Source: Mycobacterium simulans
Lineage (GTDB): Bacteria; Actinomycetota; Actinomycetes; Mycobacteriales; Mycobacteriaceae
NCBI RefSeq assembly: GCF_900232995.1
Contig: NZ_OCVX01000003.1
Span: 656,412 to 720,411, forward strand
Direction: 5' to 3'
Length of the DNA: 64,000 nucleotides
Shown one piece after another: positions 8,502 through 17,375 of the stretch. Each line of letters opens with the position of its first letter. The stretch's first letter is position 1. The position numbers and the translations under genes are program-made. The notes below the pieces were generated by a model. The model worked only from the letters and a program-made list of their open reading frames with translations, had not been told where the DNA came from and did not search any database.

Positions 8502-9524
8502 CTAGCAGCAGGGTGTGGGTTCGCTGATTTTGACCAGCGTCTTGCCGATGTTGGCGCCGGTGAACAACCCGTTGAGAGCGTCGACACACGACTCTATGCC
8601 CTCGAAGATGGTCTGCCGATGCTTGAGCCGGCCTTCGGCCTCCCACTGGCGCAGGTTGGCAAAGGCCTCGTCGAAGCGGCCCCACTGGTCGAGCGCGTTG
8701 AATCCTTGCATGAGAGCGGTTTTGGCCAGCAGGTTCACGTAGTTGGCCGGTCCTGGGTGCTCGCCGGTCAGGTAGCTGGAGATGACGCCGCAGAGCACGA
8801 CCCGCGCCTTGGGGGCCAGCCGGCCAAGCACCGCGTCAAGGATCGGCCCGCCGACGTTGTCGAAGTAGACGTCGACTCGTCGGGGACAGTGCTCTTTGAG
8901 CTCTGCCGCCAGATCGCCCGCCTTGTAGTCGATGCACGCGTCGAACCCGAAGTCTTCGACCACCGCCCGGCACTTCCGGGGCCCCCCCGCGATGCCCACC
9001 CCTCGGGCTCCGGCGATCTTGGCGATCTGTCCGGCCACCGACCCGGTGGCACCCGCCGCCGCCGAGACCACCACCGTCTCCCCAGGCTGCGGCCGGCCGA
9101 TGTCGGTCATGCCGAAGTACGCGGTGGCCCCGGTCGGGCCGTACACCGACATGATCGCCAGTTGATCGTCCTCGCCCGGGATCGGTGTGCTGAACACATC
9201 GTCGCGGATGATCACGTACTCCTGAAAGCCAGTCAGTGTGGTGACCACGTCGCCGACGGCGTAGGCGTCGCACCGCGACGCGACCACCTGACCGATCCCG
9301 GCCGCCCGGATGACCTCGCCCAGCTGCACCGGCGGAAGATAGCCCGGCTGGTCGTCGAGCCAGGTCCGGGCGGCGGCATCGATACCCACGTAGGTGGTGC
9401 GCAGCAGTGCCTCGCCGTCGGCAGGCTCGGGGGCGAGCGCGGTGATCAGCTCAGTCTCCCCGGGCTGGACGAGCCCGGTGGGACGGCGGCGCAACAGAAT
9501 CTGACGGTTCGGCAAGTCGGGCAC
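8502..9524 (-). CDS. MDR-family NADP-dependent oxidoreductase (prostaglandin/leukotriene reductase type)
   Basis: 340 residues, medium-chain dehydrogenase/reductase without the structural zinc cysteines. Features: N-terminal RQILLRRRPTGLVQPGE, the substrate loop RTWLDDQPGYLPPVQLGEVI, and the Rossmann nucleotide site SAAAGATGSVAGQIAKI, followed by YFDNVGGPILDAVLGRL. This matches the CurA / leukotriene-B4 12-hydroxydehydrogenase group of NADPH-dependent enone reductases. It sits between the Rv0314c and Rv0315 orthologues, which I recall as neighbours in H37Rv, so it is probably an insertion or a gene lost there. The C-terminus ends in CC. Substrate unknown. Confidence 0.85.
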   Translation of the reverse strand: MPDLPNRQILLRRRPTGLVQPGETELITALAPEPADGEALLRTTYVGIDAAARTWLDDQPGYLPPVQLGEVIRAAGIGQVVASRCDAYAVGDVVTTLTGFQEYVIIRDDVFSTPIPGEDDQLAIMSVYGPTGATAYFGMTDIGRPQPGETVVVSAAAGATGSVAGQIAKIAGARGVGIAGGPRKCRAVVEDFGFDACIDYKAGDLAAELKEHCPRRVDVYFDNVGGPILDAVLGRLAPKARVVLCGVISSYLTGEHPGPANYVNLLAKTALMQGFNALDQWGRFDEAFANLRQWEAEGRLKHRQTIFEGIESCVDALNGLFTGANIGKTLVKISEPTPCC

Positions 9525-9571
9525 GACGCCGAGCCTATTCGCCGGGATCTCGGTGTGGGAGCATCTGTGTC

Positions 9572-10297
9572 ATGAACCCCGAGGATGACCCGGAGGCCCG
9601 GATCCGCGAGCTGGAGCGCCCGCTGGCCGACGCGGCACGCGCGTCCGAACTGGGTGCCCCACCGCCGCTCGGCGACTCGGCATACCAGGCGTACCCGCCA
9701 CCGCCGTCCGACCCGGTGCCACCGGCTTTCCAGGTGCCACCCGCACCGCCCTCGTACGGCTACACCGCGCCGTATCCCGGGGGCACCCCGCGGTCGTCCT
9801 CGGGTATCCGCATCTTCTGGATCTTGGCCGCGCTCTTCGTCATTGGCATCCTCGGCCTGGTAGGAGGCATTGCGGTGTACGCGTCGCGCCAACTGCACAG
9901 GAGCGACTTCGTCGTCTTGTCGCCCTCAGAGAGCACCGAAAGCCCAGCCCCAGAAAGCACTTCCCCGATCAACACTTCGCCTCGGACCACCCCGCGCAGC
10001 CCGACTCCCTCGACATCACCCGCCCCACCGCCGGGCGGCAGCCTCATCGTCACTGGTGTCAACGAGAACAAGACGGTCGCCTGTAACGACAGCGTCGTCA
10101 CCGTCAGCGGAATTTCCAACAAGGTCGTCATCACCGGCCACTGCGCGCGGCTTACCGTGTCCGGTTTGCAGAACACCGTCACCGTCGACGCCGCCGACAC
10201 CATCGACGCCTCCGGCTTCGACAATCGCATCACGTATCACTCCGGCTCACCGAAGATCACCAAATCCGGCGACGCGAACGTCGTAGAGCAGGGCTGA
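9572..10297 (+). CDS. DUF3060 membrane-anchored protein (Rv0314c orthologue)
   Basis: 241 residues: an N-terminal cytoplasmic part rich in proline and tyrosine (about 30-75), one transmembrane helix (FWILAALFVIGILGLVGGIA, about 84-103), a Ser/Thr/Pro linker (about 115-155), and a C-terminal DUF3060 domain of short beta-rich repeats (LTVSGLQNTVTVD and ASGFDNRITYHSG). The C-terminal domain is expected outside the membrane. Function is unknown; DUF3060 often occurs as a small exported beta-solenoid-like module in mycobacteria. Divergent from the MDR oxidoreductase gene (47 bp between starts), so a shared promoter region is likely. It converges with the cyclase/ATPase gene, 12 bp apart. Confidence 0.8.
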   Translation: MNPEDDPEARIRELERPLADAARASELGAPPPLGDSAYQAYPPPPSDPVPPAFQVPPAPPSYGYTAPYPGGTPRSSSGIRIFWILAALFVIGILGLVGGIAVYASRQLHRSDFVVLSPSESTESPAPESTSPINTSPRTTPRSPTPSTSPAPPPGGSLIVTGVNENKTVACNDSVVTVSGISNKVVITGHCARLTVSGLQNTVTVDAADTIDASGFDNRITYHSGSPKITKSGDANVVEQG

Positions 10298-10309
10298 CGG
10301 CTCCCGGCG

Positions 10310-13300
10310 CTAACCCATCGCTTCGGCCTGCGCCAGGTAGCCCTCGAATTGGGCCTCTTTTGCCTTGGCCCGGAAGCGGTCCCGGAATCGCGCATAGCCC
10401 GCCTCATCGCCATGTGCCCGGGCGAGCAGGGCCCGCAGCCGCAGCAGCGGAAGCTCGTGCAGGACGAACCCGGGCTCCACGGGCACGGCGGCAAGCCGCT
10501 CCACCGCACGTGCCGCATCCGCGATATCGGCGCTGGAGCCGCGCGCCAACAGCGCCTCGACCAGCACGCTCGTCGCGGGGCCGCGGAAGAGCATCTCCCC
10601 GGTGGCGAACTGCTCAGCGAGAACGCTCGTCGCCAGCTCGATCGCGCCGTCAAGGTCATTCGATCGTGCACGCTCACGCGCAAATTCGATATCGCACATC
10701 CGCCGCAGCGTCATGGTGAGCTGTTCATGCTCGAACATCTCTTTCGCCCTTACCAGAAACTCCATGCCGCCGGCTTCAGAGTCGTTGTGGAGCAAGGCAA
10801 TAGCACGATTGAGCAGCGCGTAGGCGAGGCCGGCGTTGTCTCCCGACTGCTGGGCAACTTCCAACGACTCGGCCGCCAGTGCCACGTCGCGCGTACTGGG
10901 CCGCACGGCGCCGTTCTGTATGGCGGCCGCGTACTTGTACAACTGCACAAAGGACCGGGCGGCCGCATCCACCGATCGAGCCAGAACTATGCCTGCCCGC
11001 AGGTCCTCTCGCCATCCCTTGCGCCCTAGGAACATTCCGGCCGCTCCTTTTACGGTGAGCGCCCATGCCAGAGGGGATCCGATCACTAAGTTGCCCATGG
11101 TGGGGTCGCCGCCGGAAAGGTCGATCACCCGCTGAGCCAACCGCAAACTCTCGGTCGCTTCACCGGCTTCCCACTTGGCTTGTGCGGCTGCATAGAACAG
11201 CCCGACCGTCATCGCCGGATCGCCGATCGACTCGACAAGCGTGGCGAATTCCGATGCCATGTCGGCGGCTTCGCGATGACGTGAGTTGAACGTGAGCGTG
11301 GTAAGGTGCCCCGCCATCCCGATGGCGAGTGATTTCTTGTCACCTGCGGCGGTGGTCAGCTCCCGCAATTCCTCGAAGCCGGTGTCGGCAGGTGTACCGC
11401 CCACCTGAAAAGCGCTGCCGCACAGTAGAGCTCGTGGTGCTATCCGCATGGCCAACAGATCGGGTTCGTCGGCGGGCAGCCGGTCGGCGACTCGCTGCGC
11501 CAGCTGCCAACTCTGTCGGGCCGCCCGGATGTCGCGTGCGCCATACCAAGTCGCCGCGTCCATGTGCCAGTCGAATGCATCCCTCAGGTCGCCGGCGGCC
11601 GCATACTGCGTGGCGACCATGGCGGCTTCCTCACCGGTGAACCCACCGCGGGTTCGTTGCATCACTGCGGCAACCCGACGGTGCAGTTCCGAGCGTCCAG
11701 CCTTCAATTGGGATTCGTATGCCACTGCCTGAATCAGCGGATGGCAAAACGCGTATGTGCCCTGCCGCGCGCGTGTCACGGGCTCTACGAGTTCCGCCAC
11801 GATCAACGGCGTCAGATCCGTTGCCTCCGGGGCCGAGTCCAGCAGCAGCGCCAACAATTCGATATCGAACTGCGCACCGATGACGGCCGCGGCGTGCAAC
11901 GCGCGCTTCGCCGTAGCGGTGAGTCGGTCGATCCGAGCTCCGATGACCGCTTGCACGCTGGCCGGCACATGGATATCGCGCACCTCCCGGACGCACACGT
12001 AGGCGCCCGGAGCGCCCTCGAGTTCGCCCCGCTCGACCAGGTCACGCACGATCTCTTCGGCACAGAACGGTAGGCCCGCCGCTCGTTCGGCGATCACTGT
12101 AGAGAGTCCCAGTACCGAAGGATGCTCACCCAGCAGCTCTCTAACCAACTCCGTGATATGCGAATCATCAAGGGGTGCAAGCGTAAAGGGGTGTGCGGCG
12201 GGGATGCTGGCCAGTGGTCCCTGATATTCGGGCCGATACATGATGAGCAGCGTCGCCCGCATTCTTGGCACCGTTGCCGCAAACTCGGCGAGCATTGACT
12301 CGCTGACAGTGTCGATCCACTGGGCGTCCTCGATGACATAGACCGCGGGCCGCGGGCGCGCCAGCGCGACAGTGTTGATCAGGTCGACGAGACGGCGGCG
12401 TCGGGCGTCCGGACTGATATCGGGCAACTGCACCTCGTTGTCGCGCACGCCAAGCAGGTCATCGAGCAGAAGAAGATCCTCCGCACTGGCGTAAGGCATC
12501 TCGCTACGGACTCGGGTCTGTGCCTGCTCAGCAGCGAGGCCACCGATGTCAAAAACCGCGCGCAACAGCCGCGAGATGACATGGAATGCGATTTCACGAG
12601 TATGTGATTCGCAGTAGGTGACAAACACCTCGAAACCACGCCCTCGCGCTGTCGCTACCGACTCTCGGGCCAACCGGGTCTTGCCCACCCCAGGCCGACC
12701 GGTCACCGTGACGACGGTTCCGTTGCCGCGATGGGCCTGGTCGAGCAACGCCGCGACGGCGTCCTTCTCCAGCTGGCGTCCGACCAGCCGGGATTCATGG
12801 CGGGGCTTGCGTACTTTCTTGAGATGTTCGCCGTCTGCGGCCAGCAACCGGCGCGCCGGCACGGGGTTGTCCGCACCCTTAATGCGCACAGTCTCGTGCT
12901 CTCCCAGAACCACTCGATCCTCGACGAGCCGCGCGGTCGACTCGCTGAGCATGACACCGCCCGGCGGAGCCACCGCTTCCATCCGCTGCGCCATGCCCAC
13001 CTGTGCACCGACCGCGGTGTAACCCAGGTGCGTAGCCCCGACTTCGCCGGCGATCACCCGGCCGGAATTCAAGCCGACCCGCAGCCGCAGGTCGACCCCG
13101 TCGCGGCGGGCCACCTCAACCGCCAACCGCTGAGCACCCTGCTGAATATCCAGCGCGGCGAGGCATGCTCGAAACGCGTGATCTTCCAACGTGATTGGTG
13201 CCCCAAACAGGGCCATGATCCCGTCGCCGGTGAATTTGTCCACGGTACCGCCGTACCGCTGCACCACGGCCGCGGATCGATCGACCAGCTCGGTCATCAC

Positions 13301-13495
13301 CTCGCGCAGCCGCTCGGCGCCAACAGCCGCGGCAATATCCATCGAGCGCACAACGTCGGCGAACAGCACTGTCACTTGCTTGTATTCGGCCGGATCAACG
13401 ACCAGTGTCAGCGGCGAACCGCACGCATCGCAGAACCGTGCTCCCTGGCGCGGCTCTGAGCCACACACGTGACAGACGGACGACGTGGTCGCCAA
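10310..13495 (-). CDS. Zinc-ribbon / class III cyclase-like / AAA ATPase / TPR regulatory protein
   Basis: 1061 residues from the TTG at 13495, which starts 2 bp after the Rv0313 stop; a longer reading frame upstream overlaps Rv0313 and looks spurious. Domains: zinc ribbon (C8, C11, C22, C25); class III nucleotidyl-cyclase fold (about 37-190) with VTVLFADVV (D47) and DKFTGDG (K87, D91); AAA_16-type ATPase with Walker A GRPGVGKT (K272); then long TPR-like helical repeats to the end. No LuxR helix-turn-helix is seen at the C-terminus. In the cyclase, the usual VGD-x-V-N motif reads VGAQVGMAQR, so the transition-state Asn is Gly (G167) and the purine-contacting Asp is Ala (A164). The domain may therefore bind rather than make cyclic nucleotide. 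Target unknown. Confidence 0.8.
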   Translation of the reverse strand: MATTSSVCHVCGSEPRQGARFCDACGSPLTLVVDPAEYKQVTVLFADVVRSMDIAAAVGAERLREVMTELVDRSAAVVQRYGGTVDKFTGDGIMALFGAPITLEDHAFRACLAALDIQQGAQRLAVEVARRDGVDLRLRVGLNSGRVIAGEVGATHLGYTAVGAQVGMAQRMEAVAPPGGVMLSESTARLVEDRVVLGEHETVRIKGADNPVPARRLLAADGEHLKKVRKPRHESRLVGRQLEKDAVAALLDQAHRGNGTVVTVTGRPGVGKTRLARESVATARGRGFEVFVTYCESHTREIAFHVISRLLRAVFDIGGLAAEQAQTRVRSEMPYASAEDLLLLDDLLGVRDNEVQLPDISPDARRRRLVDLINTVALARPRPAVYVIEDAQWIDTVSESMLAEFAATVPRMRATLLIMYRPEYQGPLASIPAAHPFTLAPLDDSHITELVRELLGEHPSVLGLSTVIAERAAGLPFCAEEIVRDLVERGELEGAPGAYVCVREVRDIHVPASVQAVIGARIDRLTATAKRALHAAAVIGAQFDIELLALLLDSAPEATDLTPLIVAELVEPVTRARQGTYAFCHPLIQAVAYESQLKAGRSELHRRVAAVMQRTRGGFTGEEAAMVATQYAAAGDLRDAFDWHMDAATWYGARDIRAARQSWQLAQRVADRLPADEPDLLAMRIAPRALLCGSAFQVGGTPADTGFEELRELTTAAGDKKSLAIGMAGHLTTLTFNSRHREAADMASEFATLVESIGDPAMTVGLFYAAAQAKWEAGEATESLRLAQRVIDLSGGDPTMGNLVIGSPLAWALTVKGAAGMFLGRKGWREDLRAGIVLARSVDAAARSFVQLYKYAAAIQNGAVRPSTRDVALAAESLEVAQQSGDNAGLAYALLNRAIALLHNDSEAGGMEFLVRAKEMFEHEQLTMTLRRMCDIEFARERARSNDLDGAIELATSVLAEQFATGEMLFRGPATSVLVEALLARGSSADIADAARAVERLAAVPVEPGFVLHELPLLRLRALLARAHGDEAGYARFRDRFRAKAKEAQFEGYLAQAEAMG

Positions 13496-13497
13496 AT

Positions 13498-13884
13498 CTA
13501 TGTCGGCTCGTCCGACGGATCGTCGAGGACGCTCACCGCGATGCCGTACGGGAGGAAGCGGACTTTCCGCTTCGGGTCGGTGTTGTCCTTGTTCGCACGC
13601 AGCGCGTCGAGTTCGGTCGCATGGACCTGCTCGACGCGGGCGCCGCCGTCGGGGTCCACGGTGTAGATGGCCCACACGCCGTCACCGGCCTCTCCGGTGG
13701 TTTCGGGCGCCGGACGCGAACGCCGCGCCAGGTCCTCGAACATCACCGACCAACCGCTCCGACCGCCAGGACCGGTCACGAACCTGCCGACGCGCTCGAA
13801 CACGTCGCGCAGTCCCTCGGTCCCCTCTCTGATCACCCGATCAAAGTCTTCGGGATCAAACCCGAACGGTCCACTGTCGCCCAC
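13498..13884 (-). CDS. Conserved hypothetical protein (Rv0313 orthologue)
   Basis: 128 residues, acidic and soluble, starting MGDSGPFGFDPEDFDRVI. The C-terminal half (KRKVRFLPYGIAVSVLDD) is a short beta-rich stretch. No catalytic motif or membrane segment is visible. It immediately precedes the cyclase/ATPase gene (2 bp gap) on the same strand, so the two are probably co-transcribed and may work together. Function unknown; recognised by similarity to H37Rv Rv0313 and by its place next to the Rv0312-type genes. Confidence 0.75.
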   Translation of the reverse strand: MGDSGPFGFDPEDFDRVIREGTEGLRDVFERVGRFVTGPGGRSGWSVMFEDLARRSRPAPETTGEAGDGVWAIYTVDPDGGARVEQVHATELDALRANKDNTDPKRKVRFLPYGIAVSVLDDPSDEPT

Positions 13885-13986
13885 GCGACCTCCTCGCAGT
13901 TCATACCGTTACTGCACAGTGTGCGCCCTTTTCGGCACGATCCGCTACGGCTCTAGGGCCCCGGCTCCGGCGGGCCGGGCGGCGGC

Positions 13987-13998
13987 GGGGGGGGGGGG
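13987..13998. repeat. Homopolymer of 12 G
   Basis: An uninterrupted run of 12 G on the plus strand (12 C on the minus strand), between Rv0313 and the proline-rich actin-fold gene, about 10 bp past the latter's stop. On the minus strand one frame reads it as a polyproline tail ending PPGPPEPGP, but that frame differs from the annotated gene's. Such tracts are prone to slippage and to assembly error. Confidence 0.8.
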
Positions 13999-14007
13999 TG
14001 AACAGCG

Positions 14008-15180
14008 TCAGAGGTGTAGAAGAGGCAGGGGCTGGGTGGCGGGCGCCATATTCGCCGCCGTAGGCGGCGGGGTGCGTACAACTGGTGGCGGTGCGGGCGG
14101 CGGAGCCGCTTCGGCGACGGGCGTGGCCGGCGGCGGCGGCAACAAGCTGGAAATAGGAAATTGCACATGCGGGGAAACCGTTGGCGCCGGACTCACCGGG
14201 GTGACGACGCTTTCCTGTGGGCTGGGGTCTTTGGCTGCCGTCGGGCGAACATCGGATGTCAGCGAGACGATCAGCACCCCGGCCGCGAGGGCGGCGACCC
14301 CCGCCATCGCACCACCGGTCAACACCAAGGGCCTGCGGGGCAGGATGCTGTCGTCTGCGTCGGGTTCGTCGTCTAGGGCGCTATAGGCCAGCGCCCCCTG
14401 CCCCGGATCGGCATTGGCGCAAAGGTCGAGGTAGGTCGGATTGAGCGCGCCGGGATTGACCTCGCCGGTGCCCGGATCCAGTGCGTAGGCCAGCGCGGCC
14501 GTCGAAGACGCGAACAGCGGCGCGTTTGCCGACGCCAGCGCCGCCCCGCGGGCCAGGGCCATGTGCGGTTCCTCAGGGCCGGTCACCGCAAGCGACGTCG
14601 CAGCCTCCAGCAAGGGCTTGATTCCGACGATGTCGACCCCACAGCCAATGACGAACACGCCATCCGACCGCGAGCCCGGGGCGTCGAGACCGACGACCAT
14701 CGTCGCCAACTCGTGAGCCGCCTCGAAGGGCTGCCGGTGCAGATCGACGATCGACCCGTCCGCCACATCGACAACGGCAAGCGTCGCGCTGCCGGCTTCG
14801 ACGAACAACATCGCGATGTGGCGGTAGTCGAGCGCACCGCCGATCGTCTGTGCCAAGGCGGCCGCGGCGAGCAGCGGGGAGACCAGCATGACGCTGCCGA
14901 CGTCGCGCGCGGCGAGCTCGGCGCGCAGCGCCGCAACCCCGGCAGGGTCCGTCCACGTCACACCTGTGGATGTCAGCTGGTAGCCGCTCTCGGCCGCGCC
15001 TTCGCGGGTGCCGGTAATCGCGGCGATGACCTGAGCGGCCGCGTCAGAGGTCGCCGCGCAGTTACCCGCCACGACTTCGATGTTGTCTTCTTCGACGATG
15101 ACGCCGTCGGCGTTCTCGCCCTCGATCAGCAGTAACCGGACCGCCGTGGGCTCCATCGATACCCCAAGCACGATGTCCAT
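14008..15180 (-). CDS. Membrane-anchored actin-fold (Hsp70-like) protein with proline-rich tail, Rv0312-type paralogue
   Basis: 390 residues. The N-terminal about 250 residues look like a degenerate ASKHA (actin/Hsp70) nucleotide-binding fold: it starts IVLGVSMEPTAVRLLLIEG, with MLFVEAGSATLAVVDVADG as a second phosphate-type loop and VFVIGCGVDIVGIKPLLEA as an adenosine-type loop. A single membrane helix follows (LVLTGGAMAGVAALAAGVLI, about 285-305), then an exported tail rich in Pro, Ala and Thr. The layout is the same as in the adjacent Rv0312 orthologue, but the glycines of the phosphate loops are poorly kept, so ATP binding is doubtful. Probably a duplicated and diverged partner of Rv0312. 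Possible 3' frameshift near the G12 tract. Function unknown. Confidence 0.7.
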   Translation of the reverse strand: MDIVLGVSMEPTAVRLLLIEGENADGVIVEEDNIEVVAGNCAATSDAAAQVIAAITGTREGAAESGYQLTSTGVTWTDPAGVAALRAELAARDVGSVMLVSPLLAAAALAQTIGGALDYRHIAMLFVEAGSATLAVVDVADGSIVDLHRQPFEAAHELATMVVGLDAPGSRSDGVFVIGCGVDIVGIKPLLEAATSLAVTGPEEPHMALARGAALASANAPLFASSTAALAYALDPGTGEVNPGALNPTYLDLCANADPGQGALAYSALDDEPDADDSILPRRPLVLTGGAMAGVAALAAGVLIVSLTSDVRPTAAKDPSPQESVVTPVSPAPTVSPHVQFPISSLLPPPPATPVAEAAPPPAPPPVVRTPPPTAANMAPATQPLPLLHL

Positions 15181-15334
15181 AACCCCTCCAAAGGGGTCTT
15201 GGCGGACGAGCGCACCGCGCGGGCCGCCGTCGAAGTTCTTGCCAGCTCAAACCCTACTCGCGTGCACGCAGACGCGGATCAATTCAGGGCAAGCTCAAAC
15301 GCGACGACTATGCGGACTATGCGCGCGGTGGCGC

Positions 15335-17221
15335 TCACGGGGAGCCCGGGCTGGCGAAGGGGTTCTGCGGGCCCTGGTCCTGCGGAGCCGGGGCCTGGGG
15401 GCCCTGATTCGCCGGCACCTGTATCGGTATCGGGATGGGCAACAGCGGGACGTGCAACCACGACGTCGTCATCCTCACCGTCGATGTCGTGGTGGGCGGC
15501 TCGCTCGCGGTGGCCTCCGCCTCGGTCGTGGTCGTCGGGGTGGTGGTTGTGGTTGTTGGCTGGGTCGTGGCCGGCGTGGTCGTCGTCGTGGTGGTGGGCG
15601 GCGGCGCCTTGGTGGTCGTCACCACCGCCGACGGTGTCGGCGACGGTGGCGGTGGCGGCGGCGGCGGCGCGACGCTGGTTGGGGCGGGCGCGGCGCTGGG
15701 AATCGGCGTGACGCTGGCCGGCGGGATAGGACTGGGCGAATGGGGGCTGGGCACGATGACCCTGGGCGGCATGGAGCTGGGCCGTGGGGGTGCGACACTG
15801 GGAACCACGGGCGCCGGGTGCCGCTCGACGGCCGTCAGCGTAAATGCCACACCGCCGATCGCGGTCATGGCCACCAGGGCGCTGAACCCGATGAGCAACT
15901 GTGACACCCGGAATCGGCGCCACGGCGGTTCCTTCGGCGGATCGATCACATTCAGCCGCATCGACCAGCAGGGACCGTCTTCGCTGTAGGAATCGCCATC
16001 GAAACGCACCGGTACTTCGCTGGGGAAGTCGGTCTGCGACCAGGCCAGCTCGCGGTCTGTCAGCGCGTCCTGGTCGATTACCATGACGTCGCCGGCCGGC
16101 AGTTCGATCACGCTGGTACCGGACGCCCTCGAAGCCCCGGCCGCCGCCACCAGACCTATGGACGTCCGCGTCCGCAGATCAATTTCTTCCCCCCGCGTGG
16201 CCAGCAGCAACGCGCCCATCGCGGCAGCGCACGCGGGTTGCGACACGGTCAGGATCGGTCGGCGAGTGTGCATTGTAAGACGTTGAGTGACAAGCGGAAT
16301 GCTGGCACCACCGCCGACCGTGACCACAGCCGCGAGGTCGGCCCAGGTCGCGTTGTTGCGCGCCAGCATGTCGTCGAACGCGTAGATGAAACCAGTGAGC
16401 CGATCCTGTATCAGACTTTCAAACTCGTCTCGATTCACTTCAATGACGAAGCTGGATCCGCGAAGCTCGGCGGCCAATTGGGTGACCGCGTCGGTGGACA
16501 AGCGCTCCTTGGCTTCCCGGCACTGTTCCCTGAGTTCGCCGAGTTGGCCCACGGCGGTGGTGCTTTCCGGATCGACGTCACCGTGGCCCAGCTCGTCGAT
16601 GACGTGCAGCAACAGTGCCTGGTCTATCTGGCTGCCGGAGAAATCCTCGTAACGCATTGTGGCGCTGACGGGCTCGAAATCGGATTTGGTGTCCACCAGG
16701 GTGACATAGGTTCCGGAGCCACCGAAATCTAGCAGCCCCACCACACCGCCTGCGGGAAGCCCCAATTCGGACTTCACGGCTGTCAACGCCGCGATCGCGT
16801 CCGGTACCAGACGCGGCGCCATGCCGCTGCGGATGAAGCCGACGTGTGTGCGTAATCCGCTGCGCAGCGCCTGCACCGTCGCGGGTTTCCAGTGCGCCGG
16901 AACAGCTATCGAGATCTCCGACGAACTCACGTCGGCACCGACGGTGACCACCATGGCGTCGAGTGCCTCGACCATCAATAGGTCTGGGTCGTGAGCCGAC
17001 CCATCGGGAGACACCAGCGCCACCGAATCTCCGATGCGCTCCACGAAGCCGCTCATCAGCGTGCCGGACTCGGTTAGGTTCGGGTTTTCCGCGCGCACAC
17101 CGACTTTCGGTGCACAATGCGGATACAGCGTCAGGACAGCGCGACGACTAACCGGAGCTTTTCCGTTAGATGCCGCAACCAGGTTAGTGGTCCCGATCGA
17201 CAACCCAAGTGGGTCGTACAT
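15335..17221 (-). CDS. Hsp70/actin-fold protein with membrane anchor and Pro/Thr-rich exported tail (Rv0312 orthologue)
   Basis: 628 residues. Residues 1 to about 370 form an Hsp70-like ATPase domain with phosphate loop 1 LSIGTTNLVAAS, phosphate loop 2 GLLDFGGSGTYVTLVD and adenosine motif AAVVTVGGGASIPLV. One transmembrane helix lies near residues 443-463 (LLIGFSALVAMTAIGGVAF), followed by a tail of about 150 residues rich in Pro and Thr, including runs such as TTTTTTTP. By analogy with Hsp70 topology the ATPase would be cytoplasmic and the tail outside. H37Rv Rv0312 is described as proline- and threonine-rich. The tail is low-complexity and a likely O-mannosylation target (inference). Partner proteins unknown; Rv0311 lies 154 bp upstream on the same strand. 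Confidence 0.85.
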   Translation of the reverse strand: MYDPLGLSIGTTNLVAASNGKAPVSRRAVLTLYPHCAPKVGVRAENPNLTESGTLMSGFVERIGDSVALVSPDGSAHDPDLLMVEALDAMVVTVGADVSSSEISIAVPAHWKPATVQALRSGLRTHVGFIRSGMAPRLVPDAIAALTAVKSELGLPAGGVVGLLDFGGSGTYVTLVDTKSDFEPVSATMRYEDFSGSQIDQALLLHVIDELGHGDVDPESTTAVGQLGELREQCREAKERLSTDAVTQLAAELRGSSFVIEVNRDEFESLIQDRLTGFIYAFDDMLARNNATWADLAAVVTVGGGASIPLVTQRLTMHTRRPILTVSQPACAAAMGALLLATRGEEIDLRTRTSIGLVAAAGASRASGTSVIELPAGDVMVIDQDALTDRELAWSQTDFPSEVPVRFDGDSYSEDGPCWSMRLNVIDPPKEPPWRRFRVSQLLIGFSALVAMTAIGGVAFTLTAVERHPAPVVPSVAPPRPSSMPPRVIVPSPHSPSPIPPASVTPIPSAAPAPTSVAPPPPPPPPSPTPSAVVTTTKAPPPTTTTTTTPATTQPTTTTTTPTTTTEAEATASEPPTTTSTVRMTTSWLHVPLLPIPIPIQVPANQGPQAPAPQDQGPQNPFASPGSP

Positions 17222-17375
17222 AGAGCGGATACTTTCGTCGATAGGGGTCTTTGGCCAGCGTTAACCATAGCCGCGGACGCCCCGTACGCGGTTGGGTCAC
17301 AACGTCATTGGTATGCGGTCGATGCCGTGTCGTCACCGAAGTGGTATATCCGCCGCCTTGACAGACTGCGTCGTC

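Noticed and set aside
8100..9575. 491-residue plus-strand open frame opposite the GH16 and MDR genes
   Set aside because: It spans two well-recognised minus-strand genes and shows no protein family features.
13496..13675. N-terminal extension of the cyclase/ATPase protein
   Set aside because: It overlaps the Rv0313 orthologue in another frame and is low-complexity Arg/Pro; the TTG just after the Rv0313 stop fits better.
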